A DNA stretch of 53,703 bases. Origin: Acidobacteriota bacterium (GTDB lineage Bacteria; Acidobacteriota; UBA6911). The stretch's first letter is position 1, and each line of letters starts with the position of its first letter. Shown in pieces: positions 44,326 to 53,607 of this stretch. The DNA lies in contig JAFGTD010000002.1 of NCBI GenBank assembly GCA_016934295.1, positions 1-53,703 of the forward strand, in the 5' to 3' direction. Below the pieces are notes generated by a model. The model saw only the letters and a list, made by a program, of their open reading frames with translations, was not told the DNA's origin and did no database searches. Made by a program: the position numbers and the translations under genes.

Positions 44326-44424
44326 ATGAGCTTTATGGAAGTCAGGGATCTGCGCAGGGAATTCCAGGAGGAATTTTATCTGATTCCCGTTGTCGCGGCC
44401 GTATTGATGGGATTGGCTCTCTGA
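44326..44424 (+). CDS. Possible 32-residue membrane miniprotein or remnant
   Basis: A short frame encodes MSFMEVRDLRREFQEEFYLI followed by a hydrophobic end (PVVAAVLMGLAL). It has no ribosome site. The strongest AGGAGG-like motif in the spacer (44365-44372) lies inside it. It may be a remnant or chance. Confidence 0.2.
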   Translation: MSFMEVRDLRREFQEEFYLIPVVAAVLMGLAL

Positions 44425-44483
44425 GTGTGGGCAATGGGAGTGCGGCGGTATAAGAGTACTGGCAGTTAACCCGCGAACGCTTG

Positions 44484-45275
44484 ATGGATGCTCTGATGCA
44501 GAAGAAATTTAATTACGAATCGAGGCAGGAGGCTTTCCCGGACGAGGGAGGGACGAACGGCCCGGATTCCGTGAAACTGCAGTGGTTCTGCAGTTCGGTC
44601 CTGCAGTCTTCTTTCCCGGCGTTTCGCGATACGGATATTGAAGCGGTGTACTATCCTTACGTCGGGTTGACACATACGCTGCGTCGCAAGAAAAACAGAT
44701 GGATTCTTCGAATCAGCGACCATTGCCAAAGAGCGCCCATGCAGGTAATTGAAGCGATAGTAAGGATTCTGGCCTGCAGGGTAATGCGCAGGAAACCTCC
44801 GCGGAAGGTTGTGGAAACCTACGAGCAGTTTCGGAGGGATCCGAAGGTCGAAAGCGCGGTGCGAAGCCGTCGTGCTATAAAAGGGCGGAAACAATTCTCC
44901 GGCAAACCGGGGAAACACCATTCCCTGAGAAAAATTTACAGCGAACTGAACGACCTGTATTTCAATAATCAGATTGTAATCAACAGGATAGGCTGGGGAC
45001 TTCGCAAGGGCCGCGGCAGACTGGGGCACTATGATCCTGTCCATAATACGATCACTTTGAGTCCGCTGCTGGATGCATCGGATGTTCCGGCTTATGCCGT
45101 AAGGTATATTGTTTACCATGAAATGCTGCATGCTCTGTTCGGGGATACGCCTGCCAAAGGTGCCCGGAAGCATCATCCGGGCAAATTCAGGCATGCAGAA
45201 AAAGCCTATCCCGATTATACAGAGGCCAAAAAGTTTCTGGCTGATTTCAGCCGCAGGCATAGACACACATCCTGA
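44484..45275 (+). CDS. SprT-like zinc metallopeptidase
   Basis: The 263-residue protein has the zincin motif H212-EMLH-216 (YHEMLHALFG), with a histidine-rich downstream segment (KHHPGKFRHAEKAYPDY) that should supply the third ligand, as in SprT/Spartan-like proteases. The preceding SLRKIYSELNDLYFNNQIV and GHYDPVHNTITLSPLLD are typical of this fold. The N-terminal 140 residues are basic and not recognised. A TTG three bases upstream is an alternative start. It reads toward pyrE after about 60 bases. Confidence 0.8.
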   Translation: MDALMQKKFNYESRQEAFPDEGGTNGPDSVKLQWFCSSVLQSSFPAFRDTDIEAVYYPYVGLTHTLRRKKNRWILRISDHCQRAPMQVIEAIVRILACRVMRRKPPRKVVETYEQFRRDPKVESAVRSRRAIKGRKQFSGKPGKHHSLRKIYSELNDLYFNNQIVINRIGWGLRKGRGRLGHYDPVHNTITLSPLLDASDVPAYAVRYIVYHEMLHALFGDTPAKGARKHHPGKFRHAEKAYPDYTEAKKFLADFSRRHRHTS

Positions 45276-45300
45276 TACGGTGTCAGGCTGTCGCTATAAT
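45272..45300 (+). promoter_or_regulatory. Sigma-70-type promoter of pyrE
   Basis: CTGATA (-35, 4 of 6) and TATAAT (-10, 45295-45300) are separated by 17 bases. The predicted start lies about 30 bases before pyrE and the element overlaps the stop of the SprT-like gene. Confidence 0.5.
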
Positions 45301-45336
45301 GCATCGTAATATGTTAGGAAAACGTGAGGAGTATCC

Positions 45337-45984
45337 ATGGATAGAGACATAGCACGCATTCTGCTCGACTTGAAGGCCGTCAGCCTGCGCATCGATCCGC
45401 CTTTTACCTGGACGTCGGGGCGTCTGGCTCCCATCTATTGCGACAACCGCCTGGTCATATCCGATCCTGCAAGACGAAAACTCGTAGCTTTTGCTTTTAA
45501 GGCCTTGATTGAAGAGAAAGGATTCGCCCCGGAGGTGATCGCCGGAACCGCTACCGCCGGTATTCCCCACGCCGCCTGGCTTGCGGATCTGATGGATCTC
45601 CCCATGGTATACGTCCGGGGAGCTGCCAAGGGACACGGCAAGCAGAATCGAATCGAAGGACGGATGGAAACCGGGAAACGGGTTGTTCTGATCGAGGATC
45701 TCATTTCAACCGGGGGCAGTTCGGTATCGGCAGCAGAAGGATTGAAGGAGGCCGGGGCAGAAGTGCTGGGTGTTCTTGCCATCTTTACCTATGGCCTTGA
45801 TGCGGCCCGGATGGCTTTCCATGACGCGGGCATTCCTCTTTACACGCTTACCAGTTTCGATGTCCTGACGAAAGAAGCGGCCGAAAGCGGCCGGCTCAGC
45901 GAATCCGATCTGGATACCCTGTCCGAGTGGCAGAAGGATCCTGCGCTGTGGAGTGAAAAACGAAAACAGGGACCGCAGGAGTAG
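45337..45984 (+). CDS. pyrE: Orotate phosphoribosyltransferase
   Basis: The 215-residue enzyme converts orotate and PRPP to OMP in UMP synthesis. FTWTSGRLAPIYCDNRLVISDP lies near the substrate site, and GKRVVLIEDLISTGGSS is the PRPP-binding loop with the ED pair. GTATAGIPHAAWLADLMDLPMVYVRG is another family block. GAGGAG precedes ATG 45337 (about 6 bases), and it has its own promoter. Confidence 0.95.
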   Translation: MDRDIARILLDLKAVSLRIDPPFTWTSGRLAPIYCDNRLVISDPARRKLVAFAFKALIEEKGFAPEVIAGTATAGIPHAAWLADLMDLPMVYVRGAAKGHGKQNRIEGRMETGKRVVLIEDLISTGGSSVSAAEGLKEAGAEVLGVLAIFTYGLDAARMAFHDAGIPLYTLTSFDVLTKEAAESGRLSESDLDTLSEWQKDPALWSEKRKQGPQE

Positions 45985-46133
45985 CCGTGCAACGACCGGG
46001 AAGGAAGTCAGCAGCGAAGCGGCGCGTCCGACACTCCTATTCGCCGCCCCGGTCGCTTCGCTTACACGAAACCTCGTGAGAAGTGCGGGTTAAATATGGT
46101 ATAAAGCCATTTTTCAGCGAAAGTCTGCCGATT

Positions 46134-46784
46134 ATGAAATGTGCCGTATGCAATACAAGAAAAGCCAAGAGACCCTGCCCGGCCCTGGGCCGGGACGGCT
46201 CCATCTGCCCCCTTTGCTGCGGGGAAAAAAGGATCCTGGAACTGGACTGCCCGGAAACCTGCGAGTATCTCAAGGCAGGGCGGGAACATGAATCCGCGGA
46301 ATTTGGCAAGCGGCTTCGAAGCCAGGATCCCGTCCAACAGGAAAAGAGCAAAAGAATCCTCGCGGAAAACCAGGATGTGGTGGCGCACCTGGAATATACA
46401 ATAGCCCAGCAGCGCCTGACGATCCGGGACCTGACGGACGAGGACGTTTCCAAGGCCGTGAATATTTTGCTGGACGATTACAGGACGGAGTATAAGGGGA
46501 TTCTATACAAGCGGAATTCCGACGATCTCCGCGTGGAACCTATTAGAATGGAACTGCGGGATATCCTGGAAGCCTACAGGAATCCGGAAGGTGAAGAAGA
46601 GAAGGGTATCGTGGATCCCGGGCGCACCCGGTTGCTGTTGCAGAATGCCATCGAGTGCCTGGAATTTCTGCAGTTCATGATAGGGGCATATTCGAAGGAT
46701 CGCCGCTCCGCGAGCAGTTACGTGGACTTCCTGGCTCGAATGACGCCCAAAAGGGAAGCTGCCTCTTCCATAATCATGCCTTAA
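46134..46784 (+). CDS. Cysteine-rich zinc-binding hypothetical protein
   Basis: The 216-residue protein starts MKCAVCNTRKAKRPCPALGRDGSICPLCCGEKR and continues with CPETCEYLKAGREHE. About ten cysteines in the first 45 residues, with CxxC and CxxCC spacing, suggest one or two zinc sites. The rest is mostly helical (LRSQDPVQQEKSKRILAENQDVVAHLEYT). The frame extends to GTG 46083 but I choose the ATG at 46134 before the cysteine block. It ends nine bases before hldE1 and may be co-transcribed. I do not know its function. Confidence 0.75.
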   Translation: MKCAVCNTRKAKRPCPALGRDGSICPLCCGEKRILELDCPETCEYLKAGREHESAEFGKRLRSQDPVQQEKSKRILAENQDVVAHLEYTIAQQRLTIRDLTDEDVSKAVNILLDDYRTEYKGILYKRNSDDLRVEPIRMELRDILEAYRNPEGEEEKGIVDPGRTRLLLQNAIECLEFLQFMIGAYSKDRRSASSYVDFLARMTPKREAASSIIMP

Positions 46785-46793
46785 GGTTTATAT

Positions 46794-47795
46794 ATGGCTG
46801 CCAACCGACGATTGTGCGATCCCGAAGTTCTGGTTCAGGCCGTTCGGCGTTTTGCGGGGAAACGCGTCCTGATCCTGGGCGATCTGATTGTCGACCGGTT
46901 CGTCTGGGGATCGGTATCCCGTATCTGTCCGGAAGCTCCTGTTCCGGTTGTCGAAATAAAAACCGAAAGTACGCGACTGGGCGGCGCCGCCAATGTCGCG
47001 GCCAATATCCGAAGCCTGGGGGGGATACCCGTCCCGCTCGGCGTAATCGGCGACGATCCGGAAGGGAGGAGACTTCGGGAAATGTTTCGATCCATCGGTT
47101 CCAAAGTGGGTGGACTGGTGGTCGATAACGAACGGCCGACAAGCATTAAAACCCGGATCATAGCCCATCACCAGCAGGTGTGCAGAACGGACCGCGAAGA
47201 CCGGTCCCCCCTTTCCGGTGCCGTTCAGATGCAGGTCATCGGAAAATTCAAAAAGGCGATTAAAACCGCAGACGCTGTTGTAATCTCCGATTATGCCAAA
47301 GGCTTTATTTCCCGTTCCCTGCTGAAGCAGGTCCTGCCCAAATCCAAAGCGGCCGGGAAAGTTGTCTGTATCGATCCCAAAATGATTGATTTTGCCGTGT
47401 ATAGTCCCGCGACCGTGGTGACGCCTAATGTGTCCGAAATCGAGCAGGCCACCGGTATCCCTATTTCAGGAACGCGCAACCTGGCACGCGCCGTGAAAAA
47501 AATCCTCCGGCTCCCCGGCATCGAGCACCTTCTCGTAACGCGCGGCGAGCAGGGCATGGCCCTGTTCGGCAACGGTTCCAGGCCGACCTATATTCCGACC
47601 GTAGCACGCGAAGTATTCGATGTGACAGGGGCGGGGGATACGGTCATTTCAACTCTTGCACTGGGACTTGTCTCCGGGCTCTCGGCTCTGGAGTCGGCCG
47701 TTCTGTCCAACATAGCCGCAGGCATTGTCGTCGGCAAGCTGGGGACCGCTTCCGTATCCACCGACGAACTGACGGAAGGTATCCGCAATACCTAG
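46794..47795 (+). CDS. hldE1: D-glycero-beta-D-manno-heptose-7-phosphate kinase
   Basis: The 333-residue PfkB-family kinase phosphorylates heptose 7-phosphate for ADP-heptose and LPS core. LILGDLIVDRFVWG is the start motif, followed by RICPEAPVPVVEIKTESTRLGGAANVAANIRSLGG. FDVTGAGDTVISTLALGL is the C-terminal PfkB motif with the catalytic Asp. The protein matches the N-terminal half of the bifunctional E. coli HldE; the adenylyltransferase domain is absent, so it is a stand-alone HldE1/RfaE1. AAGG precedes ATG 46794. Confidence 0.92.
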   Translation: MAANRRLCDPEVLVQAVRRFAGKRVLILGDLIVDRFVWGSVSRICPEAPVPVVEIKTESTRLGGAANVAANIRSLGGIPVPLGVIGDDPEGRRLREMFRSIGSKVGGLVVDNERPTSIKTRIIAHHQQVCRTDREDRSPLSGAVQMQVIGKFKKAIKTADAVVISDYAKGFISRSLLKQVLPKSKAAGKVVCIDPKMIDFAVYSPATVVTPNVSEIEQATGIPISGTRNLARAVKKILRLPGIEHLLVTRGEQGMALFGNGSRPTYIPTVAREVFDVTGAGDTVISTLALGLVSGLSALESAVLSNIAAGIVVGKLGTASVSTDELTEGIRNT

Positions 47796-48026
47796 CCTGA
47801 AGAAAAAAACACCCCGCAGAATCCGCATAAAAATGGGAAAATATGCCCGCTTATCATTGAAATACGATTTAGTAAATCTGAAATTTCTTTTTATGAATCA
47901 AAGTGATGGTTGAAAACGTATAAAAATCCAGAGTTTATCCGTATAAAACTGTGGATGGTCTCATATGATATGTTCCCCTGCTCCTGAATTAAAAATGAGT
48001 TTCTTCAAATGAGGAAGGAGTTAACC
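47796..48026. other. AT-rich spacer before the secreted helical protein
   Basis: No gene is seen. Runs such as GTATAAAAATC and CCGTATAAAACTG recur with TATAAAA cores but no clean -35 partner, so promoter positions are uncertain. Confidence 0.35.
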
Positions 48027-48680
48027 ATGCTGCGTATCTCAAGGCATTTGCTGTCTGCCATTTTTTCAGTATTTGCCGTAACCGCCGTGCCCGCTGTATC
48101 TCAGGACTTTTCAGCGCAAGTCTGTGAAGTCGTGATCTATGACGAAAATGTAGAGTTGGAAGATTCCAGGATTGCTGTCGATCTTGCCAGGTCTGATTTT
48201 AATGCGTACCAAAAGATTTTCAGAATGATAGAGGGGCTCTGGGAGGGAAAAACGATTCCCCGGATGGACTACATCCAGGCCAAGTACGACCAGGACGCCG
48301 CAAGGCTCGAACTCGAGCGGGCCGGACTCATTCTGGAAAGACAGGCTGCGCTGGTGGAACAGTATCGCCTGATCTGCAACGTGTCCGATTCCGATAGGGA
48401 TGCGCGGGAAAAGGCTATACGGGAAGCTTACCTTCGATACCGCCGGGCGGATTGCGATTCCAAGGCCAAGAGTATCGAGGTGGCCGCCACGAATCTTGAA
48501 TTCAACCGGGAATACCTGAAAAGCATCCTTGATTTGAAAAAGGAGCATTTTGCGACGGATGTCCAGGTTATCCTGGCGGAGCTTGATGTGGAACTGGAAG
48601 AAAAGAGCCTTACGGATGCACGACGCCGCACAAGAGTATGTCGTGCAGAGCTGGACGATCTTGCACGCGTGAAGGAATAG
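48027..48680 (+). CDS. Secreted alpha-helical hypothetical protein
   Basis: The 217-residue product has an export signal (MLRISRHLLSAIFSVFAVTAVPAVSQ) and then an almost purely helical, charged body (YIQAKYDQDAARLELERAGLILERQAALVEQ, ATNLEFNREYLKSILDLKKEHFATDVQVILAELDVELEEKSL). Its pattern resembles the hairpin helices of TolC-like proteins, but no barrel follows. Four cysteines are spread through the mature part. AGGAAGGAG precedes ATG 48027. No family is recognised. Confidence 0.6.
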   Translation: MLRISRHLLSAIFSVFAVTAVPAVSQDFSAQVCEVVIYDENVELEDSRIAVDLARSDFNAYQKIFRMIEGLWEGKTIPRMDYIQAKYDQDAARLELERAGLILERQAALVEQYRLICNVSDSDRDAREKAIREAYLRYRRADCDSKAKSIEVAATNLEFNREYLKSILDLKKEHFATDVQVILAELDVELEEKSLTDARRRTRVCRAELDDLARVKE

Positions 48681-48758
48681 TCTGCTTCTCGAGAATCTAT
48701 AATAAATCTCGGGCCGGGGGGGTGTTTTTAGGACCTCCCGGATTTGAAATTACGCAGG

Positions 48759-50075
48759 TTAATCCGTTGCCGGTTCCTTGGGCAGTTTTCCCGGGCCGAA
48801 GGAAGAGAAGTCCAGGTCGTAAAAAGCCCGGCAGCCGGAGAATAAACCCAGCTGCACGCCGCCCAGCACCAGTTTTGCGGCCGCTACATCCCTGTAATAC
48901 TTTTCATAGAGCCCGTCCCGTGCAAAACCCTGAGCGCCCATGAACTCCATGCCTCTCGATATCAAATCGTTTGCAATTCTCGCTATGTAGGACAGGGAGG
49001 ACCGGGCTTTTCCTGCCATGCTGTCCGTTATCCAGGAGCCGTATATTTCCGGGTGGTCGAACTGGTGGCACATTTCCAGGAATGCCGCCCTTCCCACCGA
49101 TATCGCAGCGACCATTTCACCAATAAACATGGCGGTCGACAGGTGTTCCCGGATCGGTTTTCCTCCCACAACCCGGTCCCCGGTGTATTCAAGCAGAATG
49201 TCGAAGGCTCCCTGCAGTATACCGACGCAGTTGGCGATATTCATGGCGAATGCGGATACGACGTTGTTCAGGAAGATTTCCCAGGCTACGGAACCCTGAA
49301 TCCCCCATTCCTTCGGCACCCTGGCATTGTCAAAGTAGGTCGAAGTGTTTCGATCGCCCTTAGCGCCGCATTTGACCTCGAATTTGCCGTGCGATACGCC
49401 CGGCCATGGCACGGGGACATATATCAAAGCGAAGCCTTTGACGCCCGATGCAGGATCCATGTTGCAGGCCAGGCAGTGAAGGTCGGCGATACCGCTGTTG
49501 CTGGCCCAGTGTTTGTTGCCGTTAATGACCCATTCGTTGCCCTGAAGCTCCGCCCTGGTGCGAATCAACCTGGCTTCATTCAGATTATTCTCAATGTCGC
49601 ACGCGGACTGAACTTCGCTCATGTTAAAGCAGGCAAACCGAAGCTTGTCTTCCGTGAACATCGGTGCGAATTTATCCAGAACCGTCTTCCCCCAGTCCTT
49701 AACGGATGGAAACATGAGATACGCCATGGTTGCGGGGACAAGGCCCCAGTCGACGCAGGCGGATGCCAGGCTAATCCCGTAATCGGCCCGCGACAGCTGT
49801 TCCTGCTTCAATGCCGCCGAGACCAGCGACAGCGCTTCGTTTCCGCCGTAATCCTTGGGGATCACTGTTTTCTGGAAACCCAGGTCAACCTGCAGTTTCT
49901 TCAGGATAGGTTCGACGATCTCCTCGTGTGTCTCATCTTCATCTAGTTTGTATCGCACCGGCATGATTTCTTTGTCGACAAAGTCGGCGACTACTTTTTG
50001 AATCATTCTCTGGTCTTCGTTCACGAAGCATTCAGGGTACTGTAGTTTGTACCACTGCGAATTTTGATTCAGCAT
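48759..50075 (-). CDS. Acyl-CoA dehydrogenase family protein, possibly atypical catalytic base
   Basis: The 438-residue protein has the family order: an N-terminal helical part, then FACFNMSEVQSACDIENN, VINGNKHWASNSGIADLHCLACNMDP in the FAD beta domain, and the C-terminal helical part with GKARSSLSYIARIANDLISRGMEFMGAQGFARDGLYEKYYRDV. In most family members a catalytic Glu occurs near a YEGT-type motif after this point; here the segment reads AKLVLGGVQLGLFSGC, without that Glu. The alternative helix position (FLNNVVSAFAMNI) also has no Glu. GGGAGAG precedes ATG 50075. Substrate unknown. Confidence 0.8.
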   Translation of the reverse strand: MLNQNSQWYKLQYPECFVNEDQRMIQKVVADFVDKEIMPVRYKLDEDETHEEIVEPILKKLQVDLGFQKTVIPKDYGGNEALSLVSAALKQEQLSRADYGISLASACVDWGLVPATMAYLMFPSVKDWGKTVLDKFAPMFTEDKLRFACFNMSEVQSACDIENNLNEARLIRTRAELQGNEWVINGNKHWASNSGIADLHCLACNMDPASGVKGFALIYVPVPWPGVSHGKFEVKCGAKGDRNTSTYFDNARVPKEWGIQGSVAWEIFLNNVVSAFAMNIANCVGILQGAFDILLEYTGDRVVGGKPIREHLSTAMFIGEMVAAISVGRAAFLEMCHQFDHPEIYGSWITDSMAGKARSSLSYIARIANDLISRGMEFMGAQGFARDGLYEKYYRDVAAAKLVLGGVQLGLFSGCRAFYDLDFSSFGPGKLPKEPATD

Positions 50076-50260
50076 GGCGCGCTCTCCCGGTTAAGTGGTG
50101 CAGTCTTATGGGCAGTGTTATATCATCTTTTCAGACCTACATAGAACTGAGAAATGCGGGCTTGGCATTGAACGGGAAACGGGAAACATGATACGGTACG
50201 CCGTGCTGAGCGGACTGGACCTGCAACTTTCATTCGTTTTTGATTGCTTGTAATTCATTT

Positions 50261-51070
50261 ATGATCTTCGACACACACTGCCATGCCTACTGGAAAGGGC
50301 TTGAAAACAGGCACCCTGCCATAAAAGCCAGGATGGACTCTGAAAGAGTGATGCGCTCGGTCCAGGTCGGTACCGACCGGGACACGAACCAAAAGGCTCT
50401 TTCTTTGGCGCATAAATGGGGCGCGGATACCTGGTGTACGGCGGCGATGCATCCAACATCCTGCCAGGACCTTTCGGTCAATGCCGCCCCGGAGTGGACC
50501 GCGCGCCTGAAATCCTTTATCCGGGACAACCGCGACAAGATCGTGGCCGTTGGAGAAACGGGATTGGATTATTACCGCCTTACGAAGGGGAGGGAATCGG
50601 TCCAGAAACAAACGCAGCGCGCATTTTTCATCGCCCATGGAATCCTGGCGGCGCAACTCGATCTGCCCCTGGTGATCCATACGCGCGATGCCGCATCCGA
50701 TACTGTTGCACTTATCAAGGAATACAATATGCGCAGACTCGTGATTCATTGTTTCAGTGAGGACAGGGCTTTCGCCGAAGAGCTGCTGGCATGGTCGGAT
50801 GACGCCTATTTTTCCTTTTCCGGGATCCTGACCTATAAACAGGCCCTGGCGGTGCAGGACGCAGCGTGTTCCCTGCGGCTGGACCGGATAATGGTGGAAA
50901 CAGACGCTCCCTTTCTGGTGCCGAGAGCCGTGTCCGGACGATTTGAGCTGAACGAGCCTTCCTGCACCCGTTACGTGATGGATTGCCTTAAAGAATTGCG
51001 TTCCGAGCCGGAGGAAGTCGTCGAACAGACCGTCTGGGAAAATTCGAACCGGTTCTTCAGGATTGAATAA
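50261..51070 (+). CDS. TatD-family metal-dependent hydrolase (nuclease)
   Basis: The 269-residue TIM-barrel protein starts MIFDTHCHAYW, whose HCH supplies two metal ligands. AVGETGLDYYR has the metal-bridging Glu, LVIHTRDA and LVIHCFSED supply further His, and VETDAPFL has the catalytic Asp. This is the full TatD/YcfH ligand set. Likely activity is 3'-5' DNase/RNase or an amidohydrolase-related function. ATG 50261 matches the family start; the frame extends to TTG 50240. It is divergent from the acyl-CoA dehydrogenase gene. Confidence 0.88.
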   Translation: MIFDTHCHAYWKGLENRHPAIKARMDSERVMRSVQVGTDRDTNQKALSLAHKWGADTWCTAAMHPTSCQDLSVNAAPEWTARLKSFIRDNRDKIVAVGETGLDYYRLTKGRESVQKQTQRAFFIAHGILAAQLDLPLVIHTRDAASDTVALIKEYNMRRLVIHCFSEDRAFAEELLAWSDDAYFSFSGILTYKQALAVQDAACSLRLDRIMVETDAPFLVPRAVSGRFELNEPSCTRYVMDCLKELRSEPEEVVEQTVWENSNRFFRIE

Positions 51071-51078
51071 ATGCCTCA

Positions 51079-51112
51079 CCGCAGAGACGCAGGGTTCACA
51101 GAGGTTCGCAGA
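51079..51112. repeat. CGCAGAGACGCAG-type short repeat
   Basis: ACCGCAGAGACGCAGGG followed by TTCACAGAGG and TTCGCAGAG is a small cluster of GCAGAG/ACAGAG units, a common dispersed intergenic motif. The remainder of the 51071-51486 gap shows no supported gene. Confidence 0.5.
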
Positions 51113-51486
51113 GAAAACAATATATTCTTATTCGAATTCTAAGACCCCTTTATGTAAACTTTCAGGAATTCATGTCGATTTTCAAAGGCAGTTTGCTGCA
51201 GGTTAGGAAGAAAAATGCGAAGAATTGGCACACATTTACTTTTTCAAACGGCTTACGCCCATTGAGGATCTGACTTTGGATTAGAAATAGATAGGATCGC
51301 CCGGTACTGCGATTCAGTCATTGGAGGTCCTCTCTCCTTGATATTTGATTTTGGCCTGAACTGACAGCGCAGGCCAGCATTCAACCACCATTATTCGGAG
51401 CTCTTCTTCTATCGTCCGCATCTTCTTTCATATTGACCGGATGCGGGCGGTATCACCTTCAGATTTTTTCCGGTAAGAAAATAGGA

Positions 51487-53250
51487 TTATCTGCCCGCCC
51501 GCAGCTCCTGGAGCAGCGCCCTGTATTCGGGCTTCCGGGCGAGGCTCAGAGCTGTAGCCGCATGCTCGACTGCTTCATTCTGCAAGCCGATTTTAGCGAG
51601 CATCAGTGCGAGGCGGTAATGATCGATATGAGACTTTGGCCTCAATTCCACTGCACGGCGATAGTAATTCGCTGCGCGGGTGTAGTCTCCTTCGGATGCC
51701 GCAATCTGCCCCAGTGCGTTCAAGATCCTATAGTTATTCGGCTGTTCATCGAAAACCTTCAATGCCAGAGCTTTTGCAGCTTTCAGATTGTCCATTCGGA
51801 GGTAACCCCACACCGCCTTGTCCCACCGGGTAGGCGGCACACGCGAAGTGTCGGCAAGCAGCATCGATGCGGCGCCCAGCGCTGCAGCAGTGATGAGCAT
51901 GATGACTGTCTGCCTGATTTTTTTCTGATTCATGCTTTCAGCCAAATATTCCAGAAAGAATCCGGTCCCCAACGCAAACATAGGCACTGCCTGGAAGCGG
52001 AAGCGATCAATGGAGTCAAACAAGCAGACGGTTACGAGCACTGTTGCAATGGGCGCCGTTACAAGCCATCCGCGGCGGTCGCGCCGCAGCAGCAGCACAA
52101 AGCCGGGAACCCCCAGCGCAAAAAGCCATCCGAATGGCGACGGCAGAATGCTGAGAATAGGCGAGAACAGACGCTCGTCGGCGAGCGAGCGATCATTGGG
52201 GATCTCCGGATAGGCAACGAACAAAGCGAACTTGCGAAGAATGTTGCTCGCGACATGGAAAGGATGCGAAAGAATGTAGTCCATGGCCTGGCCGCGCCAG
52301 TATGCATCCACCTCGCGCGGAGTCAATTCGCGGCCGAGCCGCTTCCGAGCTTCTTCCGTGTAGCCGCGATAAATGTCGAGCGGGTGCCAATAGCTTACAA
52401 ATGGTGGTATCCAGTTGTCGGCGGTTCGATTGTCGGGATTGTACCGCTGATGCAATACGATGCCGCCATTGGTAGGCAGGGGCGAAAAAGAACCGATGGC
52501 GCGCATGTTGTGCAAGGAAAGCAGTGCGACCGGCAGGAGCAATCCGAGGATCAGCATGATTGCCGCACGCGCGACTTCCCGCGCCGTGCGGCGTGCCTGA
52601 ACGATGCTGAGCCAGGGCAGCAGTACCAGAGATATGCCCGCCATAAGCAGCAGCGTGGACCGCAATGCGATCCCATACCCGCACAGAAACCCGAACAACA
52701 GCCAACCAACCATTTTGGGTTTGCGCAAAATCATAAGCCCGCACAGAACCCAGACGGCCATGAAGTTCGCAACCCAAATGGTTTTTAGCAGGGTTGTGCA
52801 AAAGAGCAGGCTGGTTGCGGTACAGCCGTAAACTAGGCCCGCCAGCAGCCCCGCGCGGGGATGCTGCAGTTCCCGGCCTATGAGGATCAGGCAGAAGGCA
52901 GTGAACGTGTCGAGGAGGGTCTGCAGGACGTACAGGACAAACAGATTGCCATTGAAAATCCTGAAAACTGCGCCAGCGATGTAGCCGGCGGCCGGGTCCA
53001 TAAACGCGAACTGAGCTGTGCGCGCGCCATTGCCCTGAGCGACCGATAGCGCAAATCGCAAATAGTAATCCTCGTCAGGGCTGAGCTGAAAACTCAATGG
53101 GCTGTGTATCGCACATGCCAGATGAATGATCCGGAGTATCAGCACGATACCGAGCACGGTCAGGACGGGACGGTATCCGGCCGTTTTCACTGTTTTTTGC
53201 GAAACACGGATCGAGCTACGGGGTCTGGACACGATAGATGCCGCCTCCAT
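51487..53250 (-). CDS. GT-C (ArnT/PMT-like) membrane glycosyltransferase with C-terminal TPRs
   Basis: The 587-residue protein has about eleven or twelve hydrophobic helices in residues 25-445. The first extracytoplasmic loop carries SPDEDYYLRFALSVAQG, the acidic DED motif expected in GT39/GT83-like enzymes that use lipid-linked sugars. The C-terminal third (about 480-585) is soluble with TPR-like helices (YRILNALGQIAASEGDYTRAANYYRRAVELRPKSHIDHYRLALMLAKIG). The donor and acceptor are unknown. It is a lone gene and no clear ribosome site precedes ATG 53250. Confidence 0.75.
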   Translation of the reverse strand: MEAASIVSRPRSSIRVSQKTVKTAGYRPVLTVLGIVLILRIIHLACAIHSPLSFQLSPDEDYYLRFALSVAQGNGARTAQFAFMDPAAGYIAGAVFRIFNGNLFVLYVLQTLLDTFTAFCLILIGRELQHPRAGLLAGLVYGCTATSLLFCTTLLKTIWVANFMAVWVLCGLMILRKPKMVGWLLFGFLCGYGIALRSTLLLMAGISLVLLPWLSIVQARRTAREVARAAIMLILGLLLPVALLSLHNMRAIGSFSPLPTNGGIVLHQRYNPDNRTADNWIPPFVSYWHPLDIYRGYTEEARKRLGRELTPREVDAYWRGQAMDYILSHPFHVASNILRKFALFVAYPEIPNDRSLADERLFSPILSILPSPFGWLFALGVPGFVLLLRRDRRGWLVTAPIATVLVTVCLFDSIDRFRFQAVPMFALGTGFFLEYLAESMNQKKIRQTVIMLITAAALGAASMLLADTSRVPPTRWDKAVWGYLRMDNLKAAKALALKVFDEQPNNYRILNALGQIAASEGDYTRAANYYRRAVELRPKSHIDHYRLALMLAKIGLQNEAVEHAATALSLARKPEYRALLQELRAGR

Positions 53251-53607
53251 AGGTGCTGTTTCAAAGCCAATATAGTAGATCTATTAGGGCTCAAATATCA
53301 GTCTCCGCAGTAGAGGAAATACTCTTCGATTAAGGTATTCTGATCCGCTGGTTTTCCAGACTGAATAATGGATCTGTGCTTTTTGGGCCTGTCTCGATCC
53401 CTCACTGTAGTAAAATCACCTATTAAAATTCAAGAATAGTTTACGTAGCACATCTGATCGGAAGTCAAAGCGGGACTTGATAGGGAAGCCGATCCGAAAA
53501 ACCGACGTTTTTTCCACCTGTAATCACCATTCGGGGTGCATATATACTATATGCGCTAGAAGCATCCGGCGGGCGGAAATCCATATATTAAAACCGATTC
53601 TTAACCC
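53251..53607. other. Right-hand non-coding stretch
   Basis: No convincing gene is present. The stretch leads into TTAACCCGGATTATTCATGAA near 53600, which resembles sequences often found at insertion-sequence ends, but nothing in the window confirms it. Confidence 0.35.
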
